A stretch of DNA of 64,000 nt from Nostoc sp. PCC 7107 (GCF_000316625.1 NC_019676.1:6265824-6329823); one strand, 5' to 3'; counted from the first letter of the stretch, positions 25,232 to 34,937 are shown. Made by a program: numbers and translations. Notes: generated from the sequence alone by a model not told the origin.

Positions 25232-26029
25232 CTAGCCGATCGCAGTTGTCCATAACCAAGCAAAGAGTATAGCGGCGATCGCACCAATTAATGTATTTAA
25301 AATATTGACTAGTTCATTCGTCAGCCAAGTATATTTAGTTTGCAGTGTTGCTCCAATGACACTTTCTAAATTGGTTGCAATGAAAGCCGCTAAGATACAC
25401 CATACAATTCCCAGTGAGTCGATCAATCCTACAGCCCAACCCACGCAGGCGATCGCAATTGATGCTACCACACCCGCTAATGTGCCTTCTAAGCTAACTG
25501 CACCTTCTGTACCTCGTGGTACTGGTTGTAGTGTAGTAATCAAAAATGTCCTTTTACCGTAGGCTTTTCCTACTTCACTGGCTGATGTGTCAGATAGTTT
25601 AGTGCTAAAACTCGCTACATAGCCCAACAACAGCAAGGACACAGGATGGGGAACTAAAGACTGGGAATTAGTTACGATAAATCCCGAATTGATGATCCCT
25701 ACACCCAAAACACATAATGCTGCGGTTAATGCCGAACCCCAGACATTTTCCGGGCCTCTTGCACCAGAACGCTTTTCGGCTATACCTTGCGCTTCTTTCT
25801 CTGCCATCCCAATGCGCGTCACCCCTGAACCCACCAGGAAATAAAACGCCACTACAAGATATCCCTGCCAACCTACCGTTCCCCAAACCAGCACACCCAG
25901 TATCCAGGCGTGGAATAACCCTGCTGGGGTGAGCAGCTTTTTTGGAGCAATCCAAACTAAACCCAATAAAATGGCGTTTAATCCTACTCCCACTAACCAG
26001 GGATTCGCAGAGTCAAGTAAAGGTAACAT
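25232..26029 (-). CDS. DUF92/TIGR00297 membrane protein, VTE6-like
   Basis: A 265-residue protein with about six or seven hydrophobic segments. Family motifs include AWILGVLVWGTVGWQGYLVV, VGSGVTRIG, the Lys/Arg-rich KEAQGIAEKRSGARGPENVWGS loop and the acidic STKLSDTSASEVGKAYGKR block, followed by GTEGAVSLEGTLAG. The plant relative VTE6 is reported as a phytyl-phosphate kinase in tocopherol and phylloquinone synthesis. The acidic DTxxSE and GTEGAxSLEGT motifs fit a CTP-dependent polyprenyl-phosphate kinase. The same role here (recycling phytol) is plausible but inferred. Confidence 0.8.
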   Translation of the reverse strand: MLPLLDSANPWLVGVGLNAILLGLVWIAPKKLLTPAGLFHAWILGVLVWGTVGWQGYLVVAFYFLVGSGVTRIGMAEKEAQGIAEKRSGARGPENVWGSALTAALCVLGVGIINSGFIVTNSQSLVPHPVSLLLLGYVASFSTKLSDTSASEVGKAYGKRTFLITTLQPVPRGTEGAVSLEGTLAGVVASIAIACVGWAVGLIDSLGIVWCILAAFIATNLESVIGATLQTKYTWLTNELVNILNTLIGAIAAILFAWLWTTAIG

Positions 26030-26436
26030 TAGCAGTGAATCACAAGTAATGTTGTCATTGGCAGCATATCAACAGAATAACCAATTTTAGACCTTGGTGT
26101 TACCTCTCATTCTTTAATTTTAGAAGTGCCTAGATTCTCTTACTTTTACTAGTGGCGAGAGAAAAAACAGGGAAGACAAAGAACAAATTTTTTAGCTGGA
26201 AGAAGTCAGGAGTAAGACGAATAATTTCTGTTGTTAATTTTTAGTTTTGTAGCTCATGAAGTTAGAAACTGCTGTAAATATCGCTATCAGCATATAAGTG
26301 ACAGCAATATAAAACTGTGTTGCACTTAACCACAAACAAGTTTTCCGGGCATAAATTGTAGATATAACAGGTTACAGAGTTAATGTCTTAATGACTTTGG
26401 CTATACATAGAGTACAAATCTAGTAAATATTCAGTT
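26030..26436. other. Intergenic region without recognised genes
   Basis: About 400 AT-rich bases between the divergent DUF92 and VOC genes. It must hold both promoters. No tRNA, terminator hairpin, repeat or operator was recognised. Confidence 0.5.
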
Positions 26437-26868
26437 ATGAGTCTACCCATATTTCATTTAGCTTTTCCGGTGAGTGATATCCAACAGACAAAAGCTTACT
26501 ATGTCGATGGTTTGGGTTGTATTCCTGGCCGGGAAAATCCTCACGCGCTGATTCTCAATCTTTACGGGCATCAGTTGGTAGCACATACTACCAAAGAACC
26601 CTTGACTAAACAGCGTACTATTTACCCAAGGCACTTTGGGTTAATTTTTACTCAGGAAAGTGACTGGGAAAGCTTGTTAAGTAAAGCACAAACGCACCAA
26701 CTGTTATTTCGGGAAGAAGCTAAAGACCGCTTTGTGGGTTCTCCTTTAGAACATCGGACTTTCTTTTTGGAAGATCCCTTTTATAATTTGCTGGAGTTTA
26801 AGTATTACCGCTACCCAGAGGCGATATTTGGTAGTTATGAGTATACCCAAATTGGCGATCGCGGTTAA
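26437..26868 (+). CDS. VOC (glyoxalase/dioxygenase fold) family protein
   Basis: A 143-residue single-module protein of the vicinal oxygen chelate superfamily. It starts PIFHLAFPVSDIQQTKAYY, with His (residue 7) as a candidate metal ligand; LNLYGHQLVAH holds another; a C-terminal FFLEDPFYNLLEFKYYR provides the usual Glu. The layout resembles small glyoxalase/bleomycin-resistance-like dioxygenase proteins, but the substrate cannot be told. Its 3' end overlaps the convergent lipase gene by 71 bases. Confidence 0.88.
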   Translation: MSLPIFHLAFPVSDIQQTKAYYVDGLGCIPGRENPHALILNLYGHQLVAHTTKEPLTKQRTIYPRHFGLIFTQESDWESLLSKAQTHQLLFREEAKDRFVGSPLEHRTFFLEDPFYNLLEFKYYRYPEAIFGSYEYTQIGDRG

Positions 26869-27475
26869 TATTCTGTATGGGTTCGGCTAAGGCTGTGGCG
26901 ACTGCGGCTAAACTCCTGGAATCAGTTAACATCCAAGGGTGCGATGCTGCGGGGATAATTACTTCTGTACCTATGGGCATTTGCGAACTTTTTGCTGGGA
27001 CAATCATCAAATCGTAAGGTGTCCAAATCGAGGTAAAGTTCAATTGCTTTAACATCACAGCGTCAGAGTTTAAATCTTTGAGGAAGTTACTGTGAGTACG
27101 CATTTGTTCACAACCTGGCCGCCAAGAACCATAAGCAACATAAGTTCCATGATGAGGCGATGAGATGGTGATCAACCTTTGCACGCGCTCAATTCCGCCC
27201 AGTCTTTGGACATAATAACGACTAACAATTCCGCCCATACTAAAACCGACTATATCTAGTGTTTGTTCTGGTGCAAAGGTCGCGGCAATATAATCAGCTA
27301 CTTGCTGTGCTAATATATCTAAGCCAACATCACCATTATTCGGTACTAGATTGAGAGCATACACAGACCAACCCTTATCTTGTAAATAATTTCGCATCTT
27401 GCGGAAGACTGCTTCCGTATCGCTAATGCCGTGGATTAATAAGACGGGATTATATTGCTGATTAATGGTATTCAT
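26798..27475 (-). CDS. Triacylglycerol lipase-like alpha/beta hydrolase
   Basis: A 225-residue alpha/beta hydrolase. It has the oxyanion region NPVLLIHGISDTEAVF, the nucleophile elbow GFSMGG (about residues 97-102), then SRYYVQRLGGIERVQRLITISSPHHGT, typical of LipA/EstA-like lipases. A catalytic Asp may lie in TPYDLMIVPAKSS and the His in ASHPWML. No signal peptide is visible, so it acts in the cytoplasm or on the membrane face. The last ~24 codons run antisense to the VOC gene, so one of the two C-termini has probably been extended. Confidence 0.9.
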   Translation of the reverse strand: MNTINQQYNPVLLIHGISDTEAVFRKMRNYLQDKGWSVYALNLVPNNGDVGLDILAQQVADYIAATFAPEQTLDIVGFSMGGIVSRYYVQRLGGIERVQRLITISSPHHGTYVAYGSWRPGCEQMRTHSNFLKDLNSDAVMLKQLNFTSIWTPYDLMIVPAKSSQMPIGTEVIIPAASHPWMLTDSRSLAAVATALAEPIQNINRDRQFGYTHNYQISPLGSGNT

Positions 27476-27873
27476 TACTTGATTGTCTAGTATGAGTCTG
27501 TGAAAAATCTAGCTAAGTTAGCTTGCCATCTGTGAATGAGCTATGACACTCACATCATTGGCTTGGATCTGAATATTTGCTTCACAGTTATTTATATATT
27601 TACCCAAGGCAAGATATTAATTTTTATTAAGCTAACTTTCATAATCTTGCTTATAGTTACAGTAAAATTTAATAATGAGTCTTGATATGTACGGGCTGCA
27701 AGTGCCTGAAAAATCAAAGACATTTGCTCTGTAGTCTTACTCCAGTGTTGCTCAAACACTAAACTATAAAGCTAGTCAAAGTAATAGTACGGCGCAAAAA
27801 AATGTAGCATTAAGCTGCAATTTTTAACATTACGGTCAGATTTACAGAATTATAGAAGGCAGGAGAAATTCTA
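27476..27873. other. Intergenic region without recognised genes
   Basis: About 400 AT-rich bases between the divergent lipase gene and the small membrane protein gene. A ribosome site, GGCAGGAGAAATTCT, precedes 27874. No RNA gene, repeat or operator was recognised. Confidence 0.5.
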
Positions 27874-28317
27874 ATGTTCGGTTTTATCAAAAATTTAATT
27901 GCTGGGATTTTAGGCTTCTTCACAGGGTTGTTAGGTGGCAAAAAGAAAAAAAATGGTGGCTACTACCTCCAATTAGATGAGAGTGGTGCAGAAGTAACTC
28001 CAGCACCAGCACCTAAAGCCTCACCAGCAGCCACCTCTAACGGTACAAAAGCGACAGCAAAAGCACCTGAGCCAGCAAAAAAACCTGCACCTACGGCTAA
28101 AGCAGCCAAAGTAGAAGCATCTCAAAATGGCAAAGCTGCACCAACTGAACCAGAAAAAGCTCCCGCAGTGGTGGCGGTGAAGAAAGAACCAACCGAAAAA
28201 ACATTTGCACCCAAATATTTAACACCTGCTGCTACCAATGGTCGCCGCCGTCCAGGAGCAAATATGAGTTCTTTCTTAGATATGGCTAGTCAAGTCAAAA
28301 CTCCTAACCAAGCTTAG
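27874..28317 (+). CDS. Ala/Pro/Lys-rich protein with N-terminal membrane anchor
   Basis: A 147-residue protein with an amphipathic/hydrophobic start (MFGFIKNLIAGILGFFTGLL), a basic stop-transfer patch KKKKNGG, and then a long low-complexity region of Ala, Pro, Lys and Glu (residues ~45-115). The C-terminus has PKYLTPAATNGRRRPGANMS and FLDMASQVK. It looks anchored to the membrane by its N-terminus with a flexible cytoplasmic tail. I recall similar conserved proteins in filamentous cyanobacteria but no function. GGCAGGAGAAATTCT gives a good start. Confidence 0.65.
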   Translation: MFGFIKNLIAGILGFFTGLLGGKKKKNGGYYLQLDESGAEVTPAPAPKASPAATSNGTKATAKAPEPAKKPAPTAKAAKVEASQNGKAAPTEPEKAPAVVAVKKEPTEKTFAPKYLTPAATNGRRRPGANMSSFLDMASQVKTPNQA

Positions 28318-28321
28318 TGGT

Positions 28322-29413
28322 TCAATTTTCATTGTGTGCGATCGCCGAGCATTTTTGAAATACCAATCCGCTGTACAACTGAAAAGCAGCATCCCAATTT
28401 GTTGGTTCTCGGCGAAACAAGTTGATATTGGGTGTGATATTGCTTAAGATTTCTGTTTGATCTAAAATCGTCTCCGCAAAAGGTGTGAAATCTGACCAAA
28501 GCTTCACTTGTGGCAGATGCTGCTCTAACCAGTTGAGTACTTGATTCCAGTTAATTCTGATAGTATTTTGACTTGGTTGAGCAGCAATTTCTACACCTTG
28601 TTGGAAATCATAACTCTGATCAGACAGCCGCAGAATGCAGCGTCGCCCAGGAATATGTAAGTCATAAAACTGGGCATAGTCTTGAGTTTGAATTTTCCGT
28701 TCTAGCTTGTGACGCGCATCAATATCGACAACTTCCTCAAAAATCGGTAATAGTCCAATTACTCTTGCTTGTACTTCTGACCAATTAAAAGTTAAAGAAC
28801 CAAGTTGATTGGTTTGATTACGACAAGCCACAGTAGCTTGTAAAGTAGATTCCGCAAAATATTCAACTTGATAAACTTGTATTTGTTGAACTGCGGCGAT
28901 TGTTGTCCAAAAACAAGGAATTCCTGCGGCTTTTAGCTGTTCACCATAGAATTTCAACGCTCCCACTTGCCCAGAGCGATAGACTTTCCAACTCCGACTG
29001 GGTATAACTAGCCTAGCTGTATAAGGGTCTAACTGCATAATTTGAGCAAATTTAGCGATAACTGTAGACTTTTGCTCATTATTTAGTGGTTCTAAAACGA
29101 GTACTCCTGGCTCACTACTGCTAGGTTCGGCTGTGGCTTTAGCAATGGCGCGTTGTCTTTCTTCTTGTTCAAATTCTTGGAGACGTTGTAAACCTTGACG
29201 TGTTTGGGTAACTATTTTGGAGTTGGTGGTACTCTGCAACAACTGGCGATAAATCTTTTCTGCATTCTGTCGCTTATTAGATACCTCATAAAGCCTAGCA
29301 ACATAAAATTGCACCCAAGGATTATCCGGTGATTCCTTTAACAGTTGTTGGAGTAATTTCGCAGCTGTGTGATAATCTTTACGGTCAAAAGCGATCGCAA
29401 CACGCTCAATCAT
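28322..29413 (-). CDS. TPR-containing protein of unknown function
   Basis: A 363-residue protein. The first ~80 residues form two tetratricopeptide-like units (AFDRKDYHTAAKLLQQLLKESPDNPWVQFYVARLYEVSNK and a following unit). The remainder is a mixed alpha/beta region with MQLDPYTARLVIPSRSWKVY, GEQLKAAGIPCFWTTIAAVQQIQVYQVEYF and ILRLSDQSYDFQQGVEI that I cannot assign; a cyanobacterium-specific domain seems likely. No signal peptide or membrane helix. It is convergent with the Ala/Pro/Lys-rich gene (only 4 bases between stops) and lies downstream of rsmE on the same strand. Confidence 0.75.
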   Translation of the reverse strand: MIERVAIAFDRKDYHTAAKLLQQLLKESPDNPWVQFYVARLYEVSNKRQNAEKIYRQLLQSTTNSKIVTQTRQGLQRLQEFEQEERQRAIAKATAEPSSSEPGVLVLEPLNNEQKSTVIAKFAQIMQLDPYTARLVIPSRSWKVYRSGQVGALKFYGEQLKAAGIPCFWTTIAAVQQIQVYQVEYFAESTLQATVACRNQTNQLGSLTFNWSEVQARVIGLLPIFEEVVDIDARHKLERKIQTQDYAQFYDLHIPGRRCILRLSDQSYDFQQGVEIAAQPSQNTIRINWNQVLNWLEQHLPQVKLWSDFTPFAETILDQTEILSNITPNINLFRREPTNWDAAFQLYSGLVFQKCSAIAHNEN

Positions 29414-29465
29414 GGTTTATCTCCCCGCATCTCCGCGTTTGATTTTTGACGCGGCTTATGATCAT

Positions 29466-30185
29466 TTATACTTCATACGCTGCGGTAACTATGGATAAAG
29501 CTACAATAGGTGCAGTAACAGCGCGGAGAACACGACGACCGAGGGATACAGGTTGAAAGCCAGAGGCGATCGCATTTTCAATTTCTGGTTCTGTCCATCC
29601 GCCTTCGGGGCCTGTAGCAATAATTAGTTCTTGGTCATTTATTCTGGTTTCTTTATTTGGTAAGCAATTGAGTAAGTGAGGATAATTACCACGCGCCTCA
29701 CAGATATATTTATGACCATTAACTTTTGACAAAGCCTCACTAAAAGCCACTGGTTCTAAAATCGTCGGGACAAACGCTCGTTCCGATTGTTCAGCGGCTT
29801 CAGCGGCGATGCGTCGCCAACGTTCGAGTTTTTGGGGACTGGGATGAAGAAGTGTGCGATCGCTCATCACTGGAGCAATACAAGTTACACCAATTTCCGT
29901 ACAGCAGCGGACAACTTCATCAAATCCATTACCTTTGGGCAAAGCTACTATCAAGGTAATTGACACAGGCAATTCTGTCTCTACGGAAAGTGATTCTAAA
30001 ACCTGGGCTTGTTCCCCTGTTAGCTGCGCCAACCACCATTTACCCATACCATCCATTGCAATAAAGCGATCGCCCTCACGCAAACGCAAGACCCGTCCTA
30101 GATAATGTAGTTGTTGGGGTGTGAGTAAAATTTGGTCTTGTTGGAATTGAGAAGGAGCGATCGCAATTCGTTGTAGTTGAGCCAT
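29466..30185 (-). CDS. rsmE: 16S rRNA (uracil1498-N3)-methyltransferase
   Basis: Methylates N3 of U1498 in 16S rRNA using S-adenosylmethionine. The 239-residue protein has the N-terminal PUA-like part (QLHYLGRVLRLREGDRFIAMDG) and the SPOUT knot with IATGPEGGWTEPEIENAIASG and SLGRRVLRAVTAPIVALSI, the family's signature. Other family blocks are ALPKGNGFDEVVRCCTEIGV and RWRRIAAEAAEQSERAFVPT. The ATG at 30185 gives a normal N-terminus. Downstream of the P450 gene with a 50-base gap. Confidence 0.96.
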   Translation of the reverse strand: MAQLQRIAIAPSQFQQDQILLTPQQLHYLGRVLRLREGDRFIAMDGMGKWWLAQLTGEQAQVLESLSVETELPVSITLIVALPKGNGFDEVVRCCTEIGVTCIAPVMSDRTLLHPSPQKLERWRRIAAEAAEQSERAFVPTILEPVAFSEALSKVNGHKYICEARGNYPHLLNCLPNKETRINDQELIIATGPEGGWTEPEIENAIASGFQPVSLGRRVLRAVTAPIVALSIVTAAYEV

Positions 30186-30235
30186 GCTAAATTACTTGTA
30201 ACCAGAGGAAATCGGCAACAATGTTTTTGCCTGTA

Positions 30236-31627
30236 CTAAACAATGTTTGCACCAGACACTGGTTTTTTCCCATCTTCAGCAGCGTTCAACTTAATTTTTT
30301 TGATTTCCACCTTCAGTCCATTTTCTGGACGTAACGTAATTGAAGGCTGGGGAACAATTGGGTATCCTGGCACTAAATCTATTTGGAAATTTTGAGCAAT
30401 AGTCGCTAATAACAAAGCCGCTTCCATCTGAGCGAAACCTTTACCAATACAAATTCTTGGCCCATCACCAAAAGGAATATACACTCCTTTGGGGAGTTGT
30501 TTTTCTAACTCTTCTGTCCAGCGTTCTGGTTGAAAAACTTCGGAGTTCTCAAAATATTTGGGATGACGGTGCATTACCCATTGGCTAATCATGATTGATG
30601 TACCTTGGGGAATTTCGTAATCACCAATCTGCGTATCTACTGCGGCTTCCCGTCCCATCAGAGAGACAGGAGGATATAAGCGCATTGATTCTTTGATTAC
30701 TTGCTGTGTATAAACCAGCTTTCCTAGATCTTCGAGAGTTGGTGACTTTCCTTGCAGGACTTGATCAAGTTCTGATTGTAATTTTTCCCGCACTTGGGGA
30801 TTTTGTGATAAAAGCATCCACGTCCAAGATAAAGTATTGGCGGTAGTTTCATGTCCTGCCAACATTAAGGTAGCGACTTCATCCCGCAGCAATTTATCAT
30901 CCATTTGCTGACCGGTTTGTTCGTCCTTCGCTTCCATTAACATTGTCAACAAATCATTAGTTTTTTCTTTACTATTGCGACGTGCTTGGATTAGTTTGTA
31001 GATAGCTTCATCCATTTGGGCAATCGCCTGACGATAATTGATATTTTCTGGTCGAGGAAACCACTCCCACACCAGAAAATTCTGCTTCCGCTTACTCTCA
31101 AACCAGTTCATTGCTACATCCAGTGCATGAGCAACCACCTTTGCTTCTCCAGCATCCACCTCAGCACTAAATATGCACTTCATCACAATTTCTAACGTCA
31201 AACCCATCATATCTGCATGAATATCATGGGTTTCACCATCACCCCAAGTTTGCAACATTTGGTTGGTGTAATCCACCATGATTTGGCTATATACATTAAT
31301 CCGCTTTTGGTGAAATACTGGTTGTGCAAGGCGACGCTGCCAAAACCAAGATTCGCCTTCTGCTGTTAATAAGCCTTCTCCTAAGAGAGTTTTTAAACTA
31401 CGTAAGCCGCGGCTTTTAATAAAATCGGTGCGATTTTTGAGAACTTCTTCTATATATTCAGGGTTAGTAACTAAACAAGCAGATGTTAACCCTAACTGCA
31501 AGGGAACAATATCACCATAATCACGACAACGGCTGAGAAACCCTAACGGATCTTGCCCCAGTTGCTGGAGATGACCAACAATAGAATTAACTGGCGGTGC
31601 TGATAACTCAAATACATCTTTAGGCAT
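30236..31627 (-). CDS. Cytochrome P450
   Basis: A 463-residue haem-thiolate monooxygenase. It has the I-helix AGHETTANTLSW, the K-helix ExxR in KESMRLYPP, the PERF-like block FQPERW, and the haem loop FGDGPRICIGKGFA with the axial Cys. There is no membrane anchor. The length and the LxxxMG region fit the class that oxidises fatty acids, alkanes or terpenoids in cyanobacteria, but substrate and family number cannot be told. It follows the devBCA-type operon on the same strand after 174 bases, so a joint role with that exporter is possible but unproven. Ferredoxin partners would be shared. Confidence 0.94.
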   Translation of the reverse strand: MPKDVFELSAPPVNSIVGHLQQLGQDPLGFLSRCRDYGDIVPLQLGLTSACLVTNPEYIEEVLKNRTDFIKSRGLRSLKTLLGEGLLTAEGESWFWQRRLAQPVFHQKRINVYSQIMVDYTNQMLQTWGDGETHDIHADMMGLTLEIVMKCIFSAEVDAGEAKVVAHALDVAMNWFESKRKQNFLVWEWFPRPENINYRQAIAQMDEAIYKLIQARRNSKEKTNDLLTMLMEAKDEQTGQQMDDKLLRDEVATLMLAGHETTANTLSWTWMLLSQNPQVREKLQSELDQVLQGKSPTLEDLGKLVYTQQVIKESMRLYPPVSLMGREAAVDTQIGDYEIPQGTSIMISQWVMHRHPKYFENSEVFQPERWTEELEKQLPKGVYIPFGDGPRICIGKGFAQMEAALLLATIAQNFQIDLVPGYPIVPQPSITLRPENGLKVEIKKIKLNAAEDGKKPVSGANIV

Positions 31628-31801
31628 AGGAATAACCCTTGAGGTTTGTATCTCCTCAAGAAGATTAGTTCACTATTAATATAAAAATCTTCAATATACA
31701 GAGGGATTTAAGTATGTCTGTAGAAATAAAAATCTGGTCATTCGATTGATTGAAATCTCAAATGCCTTATCTTCTTTGCGCCTCTGCATCAAACAATTAA
31801 T

Positions 31802-32509
31802 TTATGAAGCCAAACTGACAACAGAGTTATTAGTTAATTTGCCATCTTCCATATAGACAATGCGATCGGCAATATCCAGAATTCGATTATCATGAGTTAC
31901 AAGTAAGATAGTACAGCCTTGTTCTTTAGCTAATGTCTGCATCAAATTGACAACATCTCGTCCAGATTTACTATCTAAAGCCGCCGTGGGTTCGTCAGCT
32001 AGAACGATTTGCGGATTGTTGACTAAAGCTCGCGCGATCGCCACCCGTTGTTTTTGTCCCCCAGATAAATCATCAGGATAATAATTTAGGCGATGACCCA
32101 AGCCAACTAAGTCCAGCATTTGTGCCGAACGTTCTAGCATCTGTTTGACTGACAAATTATTATGTAGTTCCAACGCCATTCTGACGTTTTGGATAGCGGT
32201 TAAACTATTGTGCAAATTATGTGCTTGAAATATATAGCCATTGTGTCTGCGTGCTAAGGTCAATTCTGCGGCATTAGCACCACAAAGTTCTTGTTTTAAA
32301 ACTTGCAAACTCCCCCCAACTTGAGCCGATCGCAATCCCCCAATTAAGGTGAGTAAGGTAGTTTTACCAGAACCCGAAGGCCCTGTCATAATCACAATTT
32401 CACCAGTATTTATTTCTAAGGTAACATCAAACAAAACTTGTTTTTGTAATTGACCTTTACCAAAATAATGGTTGAGATTCTGAATAGAAATTACAGGTTC
32501 GTTAACCAT
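31802..32509 (-). CDS. DevA-like ABC exporter ATPase
   Basis: A 235-residue ATPase of the MacB/LolD/DevA group. It contains Walker A TGPSGSGKTTLLTLIGG, signature LSGGQKQRVAIARAL, Walker B IVLADEPTAALDSKSG, and the H-loop LLVTHDNRI. With the DevC-like and DevB-like genes upstream it forms a three-gene exporter; the founding DevBCA moves heterocyst glycolipids through the cell wall with a TolC partner. Filamentous cyanobacteria carry several paralogues, so the cargo here is open. A 65-base gap separates it from the permease gene. Confidence 0.93.
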   Translation of the reverse strand: MVNEPVISIQNLNHYFGKGQLQKQVLFDVTLEINTGEIVIMTGPSGSGKTTLLTLIGGLRSAQVGGSLQVLKQELCGANAAELTLARRHNGYIFQAHNLHNSLTAIQNVRMALELHNNLSVKQMLERSAQMLDLVGLGHRLNYYPDDLSGGQKQRVAIARALVNNPQIVLADEPTAALDSKSGRDVVNLMQTLAKEQGCTILLVTHDNRILDIADRIVYMEDGKLTNNSVVSLAS

Positions 32510-32574
32510 AATATTAAATAGCCGTCAAGAATTGGGTACACAAAGATTGATAAAAATGACACTCAGCACTTTTC

Positions 32575-33750
32575 TTAAAACATATCAGCCGGGTCAGCAG
32601 ATTGCAGTTTACGAGTTGCGATCGCTCCCGAAATTCCACACATAATAATCGTTAAAATCAACACCGTCGTTGCTCTAGAAAGGTTCATGGCAATGGGTAA
32701 GGCAGTGGCAGTGGCAGCTAATTGATAAAGTCCGATTGGTAAAATCAAACCGGGGAGAAAGCCTAAAAAAGCCAAAATAATTGCTTCTTCAAAAACTACC
32801 GTGAGTAAATATTGATTACGATATCCCATTGCTTTAAAGGTGGCATATTCTTTGAGATGACTGTTAACATCTGTTGAAAGTACCTGATAAACAATCACCA
32901 CACCTACAACAAATGCCATCCCTGTTCCCAAGCCAAAAATAAATCCAATGGGACTTTCTTTTTGCCAGTAACTTTCTTCAAAGGTGATATATTCTTGATG
33001 TGTAAAAACTCTCACATCATTGGGAAGATAAGCGGCTAATTCCTTAGCTACTTGCTGGGAATCATATCCAGGTTTGAGCTTAATTAATCCTAAGTTGACA
33101 CTGGCTGCTTCTCGGCGCGGGAAAAAATGCAAGAAGGTTTGGTCACTACCAATTAAAATTCCATCAGCGCCAAAAGATGCGCCTAATGTAAATAAGCCAC
33201 TAATAGTAACAGTGCGGCGCTCGATTTCTGTAGTGACAGTTTTTCCTTGTTCAACTTGGGCGATCGCTTGTTGATAATTTCCTCTAGAATTGCGATCAAA
33301 CAAAACTCTATCTGGAATTTTGACTTTATCTAATTGCTGATTCACTTCCGGTAAGTTCAAAGCAGGTTGTTCTGGAGAAAAACCGATCACCTGCATGGAT
33401 GTATCTTTGCGCGTTTCTGGATGTTTCCAAGTAATTGTGTTGGAATAAAACGCTTGGGTGATTTGAACTCCGGGAATATCTTTGGCTTGATATAAACGTC
33501 TGCGGGCAAATGTCCCTAAATTTTGCGTATTTCGCGCTTGGGGACTGACTAAGACAATATCTGCATTTAAGCTGCGGCTGAGTTTTGTATTGCTATCGTA
33601 CAACGCACTTTGAAAACCCATCTGCATAAACATCAGCACATCAGCAAAAGCAATCCCTGATAATGCGACGAGAAGCCGACCTTTTTCTTTGCTTAGTTGC
33701 AGCCATCCCAAAGGTGTCCGTCGTTGAAATTGCTCGATAAATGCAATCAT
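32575..33750 (-). CDS. DevC-like ABC exporter permease
   Basis: A 391-residue permease with the MacB/FtsX plan: an N-terminal helix (ALSGIAFADVLMFMQMGFQ), a large periplasmic domain (about residues 45-260), then three C-terminal helices (IGFIFGLGTGMAFVVGVVIV; YLLTVVFEEAIILAFLGFLP; ATTVLILTIIMCGISGAIA). The opening RRTPLGWLQLSKEKGRLLVA is characteristic of DevC. It overlaps the DevB-like gene by 4 bases (ATGA), so it is translationally coupled. Partner ATPase downstream. Confidence 0.94.
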   Translation of the reverse strand: MIAFIEQFQRRTPLGWLQLSKEKGRLLVALSGIAFADVLMFMQMGFQSALYDSNTKLSRSLNADIVLVSPQARNTQNLGTFARRRLYQAKDIPGVQITQAFYSNTITWKHPETRKDTSMQVIGFSPEQPALNLPEVNQQLDKVKIPDRVLFDRNSRGNYQQAIAQVEQGKTVTTEIERRTVTISGLFTLGASFGADGILIGSDQTFLHFFPRREAASVNLGLIKLKPGYDSQQVAKELAAYLPNDVRVFTHQEYITFEESYWQKESPIGFIFGLGTGMAFVVGVVIVYQVLSTDVNSHLKEYATFKAMGYRNQYLLTVVFEEAIILAFLGFLPGLILPIGLYQLAATATALPIAMNLSRATTVLILTIIMCGISGAIATRKLQSADPADMF

Positions 33751-34937
33751 TGTTCGATTTCGGCTGTAATTTGCAAGTTGGTAAATTTAGCGGCTTTTTT
33801 ACTGGATGCAGCATCTAAGGCGATATGCACTTCTATTACCCGGCCATCAATATTGGTGCTAGGGTCAGTGTTGACAACATTTTGCCGTTTAACTTGGGAA
33901 TCAATACGTTCTACTTTTCCGAGTAGTTCACCGGGGATAGAATCACTGCTGACACGCACTTTTTGTCCCAGTTTGACTTTACTAATGTCGCTTTGATAAA
34001 CTTCGGCAACTGCATACATCTGCTGAGTCTGACCAATTTCTACAATCCCATCAGTCCCAACCACTTCGCCCGCGTGGGTATGAATTTCGAGAATTTCCCC
34101 ATTCATTGGCGATCGCACATAAGCTTGATCAAGTTCGGCCTTGGCTTGTTTAATCGCCGCAACAGCCCGATCAATCTCTGCTTGGTTTTGTTTGACATCC
34201 ACCGGACGGACTTCAGCAATGCGCTCTAAATTAGCTTTGGCTTGATTGAGTTGTGCTGGACTAGTTGATTGAATCCGTTCTAATATTGCTTGTGCTTCTT
34301 GTAAACTCTTTTGTGCGGTATCTAAAGCTAACTGTCTGCTATCTCGATCAGCCGCGGAAATTGCACCCTGTTCATACAACGATTGATAGCGGTTGTATTG
34401 TTTGAGGGCATTTGTTTGCTCTGAGGTTAACCGCGCGACGGTTGCAGCTTGAGCATCAATATCACCTAAGCGCTGTGCTTCCAGACGCGCGATTTCTGCA
34501 CGTTGAGCGTTGATTTCGCCGGTTTTTGCCCCGGCTTTGGTAATCGCCATTTTAGCTTGGGCAACTTTCACATCTTCCTGCGCTTGCTGATAGGCTGCAA
34601 ACAGGCGATCACGACTATCCAAAATTGCAATCACTTGTCCTATCTTGACGCGATCGCCTTGTTTCACTAGTAATTGGTCTACCCGATTGCCGTTATTTGC
34701 GGTCGGTGCTGACAACTTAATGATTTCTCCTTGAGGTTCTAACCGCCCCAAGGCCGTCACTGTGGTAATTTGCGGTGAACTGATGGCGGCGTTTTGATTC
34801 TCTATCTGTGGCTTTGATGCTGATTGGAACAGTAGATAAGCAGAAACCCCACCCACAACAATCAGCGCCGTCGCCCCTAACCCCATCCATTGACGAACTG
34901 TAGCTGAAGAAGCTTTGGCTGGTAAGTTTTGCAGCAT
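33747..34937 (-). CDS. DevB-like membrane-fusion protein
   Basis: A 396-residue periplasmic adaptor of the HlyD/DevB type. It has one N-terminal membrane helix (LGATALIVVGGVSAYLLF), the split biotinyl-lipoyl halves (LLVKQGDRVKIGQVIAILDS and VRSPMNGEILEIHTHAGEVV), a long coiled-coil hairpin between them (about residues 115-260), and the C-terminal beta part (VYQSDISKVKLGQKVRVSSD). TALGRLEPQGEIIKLSAP near residue 60 is the DevB signature. It bridges the inner-membrane permease to an outer-membrane TolC-like channel. Divergent from the TetR gene at 35217. Confidence 0.94.
   Translation of the reverse strand: MLQNLPAKASSATVRQWMGLGATALIVVGGVSAYLLFQSASKPQIENQNAAISSPQITTVTALGRLEPQGEIIKLSAPTANNGNRVDQLLVKQGDRVKIGQVIAILDSRDRLFAAYQQAQEDVKVAQAKMAITKAGAKTGEINAQRAEIARLEAQRLGDIDAQAATVARLTSEQTNALKQYNRYQSLYEQGAISAADRDSRQLALDTAQKSLQEAQAILERIQSTSPAQLNQAKANLERIAEVRPVDVKQNQAEIDRAVAAIKQAKAELDQAYVRSPMNGEILEIHTHAGEVVGTDGIVEIGQTQQMYAVAEVYQSDISKVKLGQKVRVSSDSIPGELLGKVERIDSQVKRQNVVNTDPSTNIDGRVIEVHIALDAASSKKAAKFTNLQITAEIEQ

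Noticed and set aside
25668..25955. 95-residue frame within the DUF92 gene
   Set aside because: Alternate frame of a clear membrane protein gene on the same strand.
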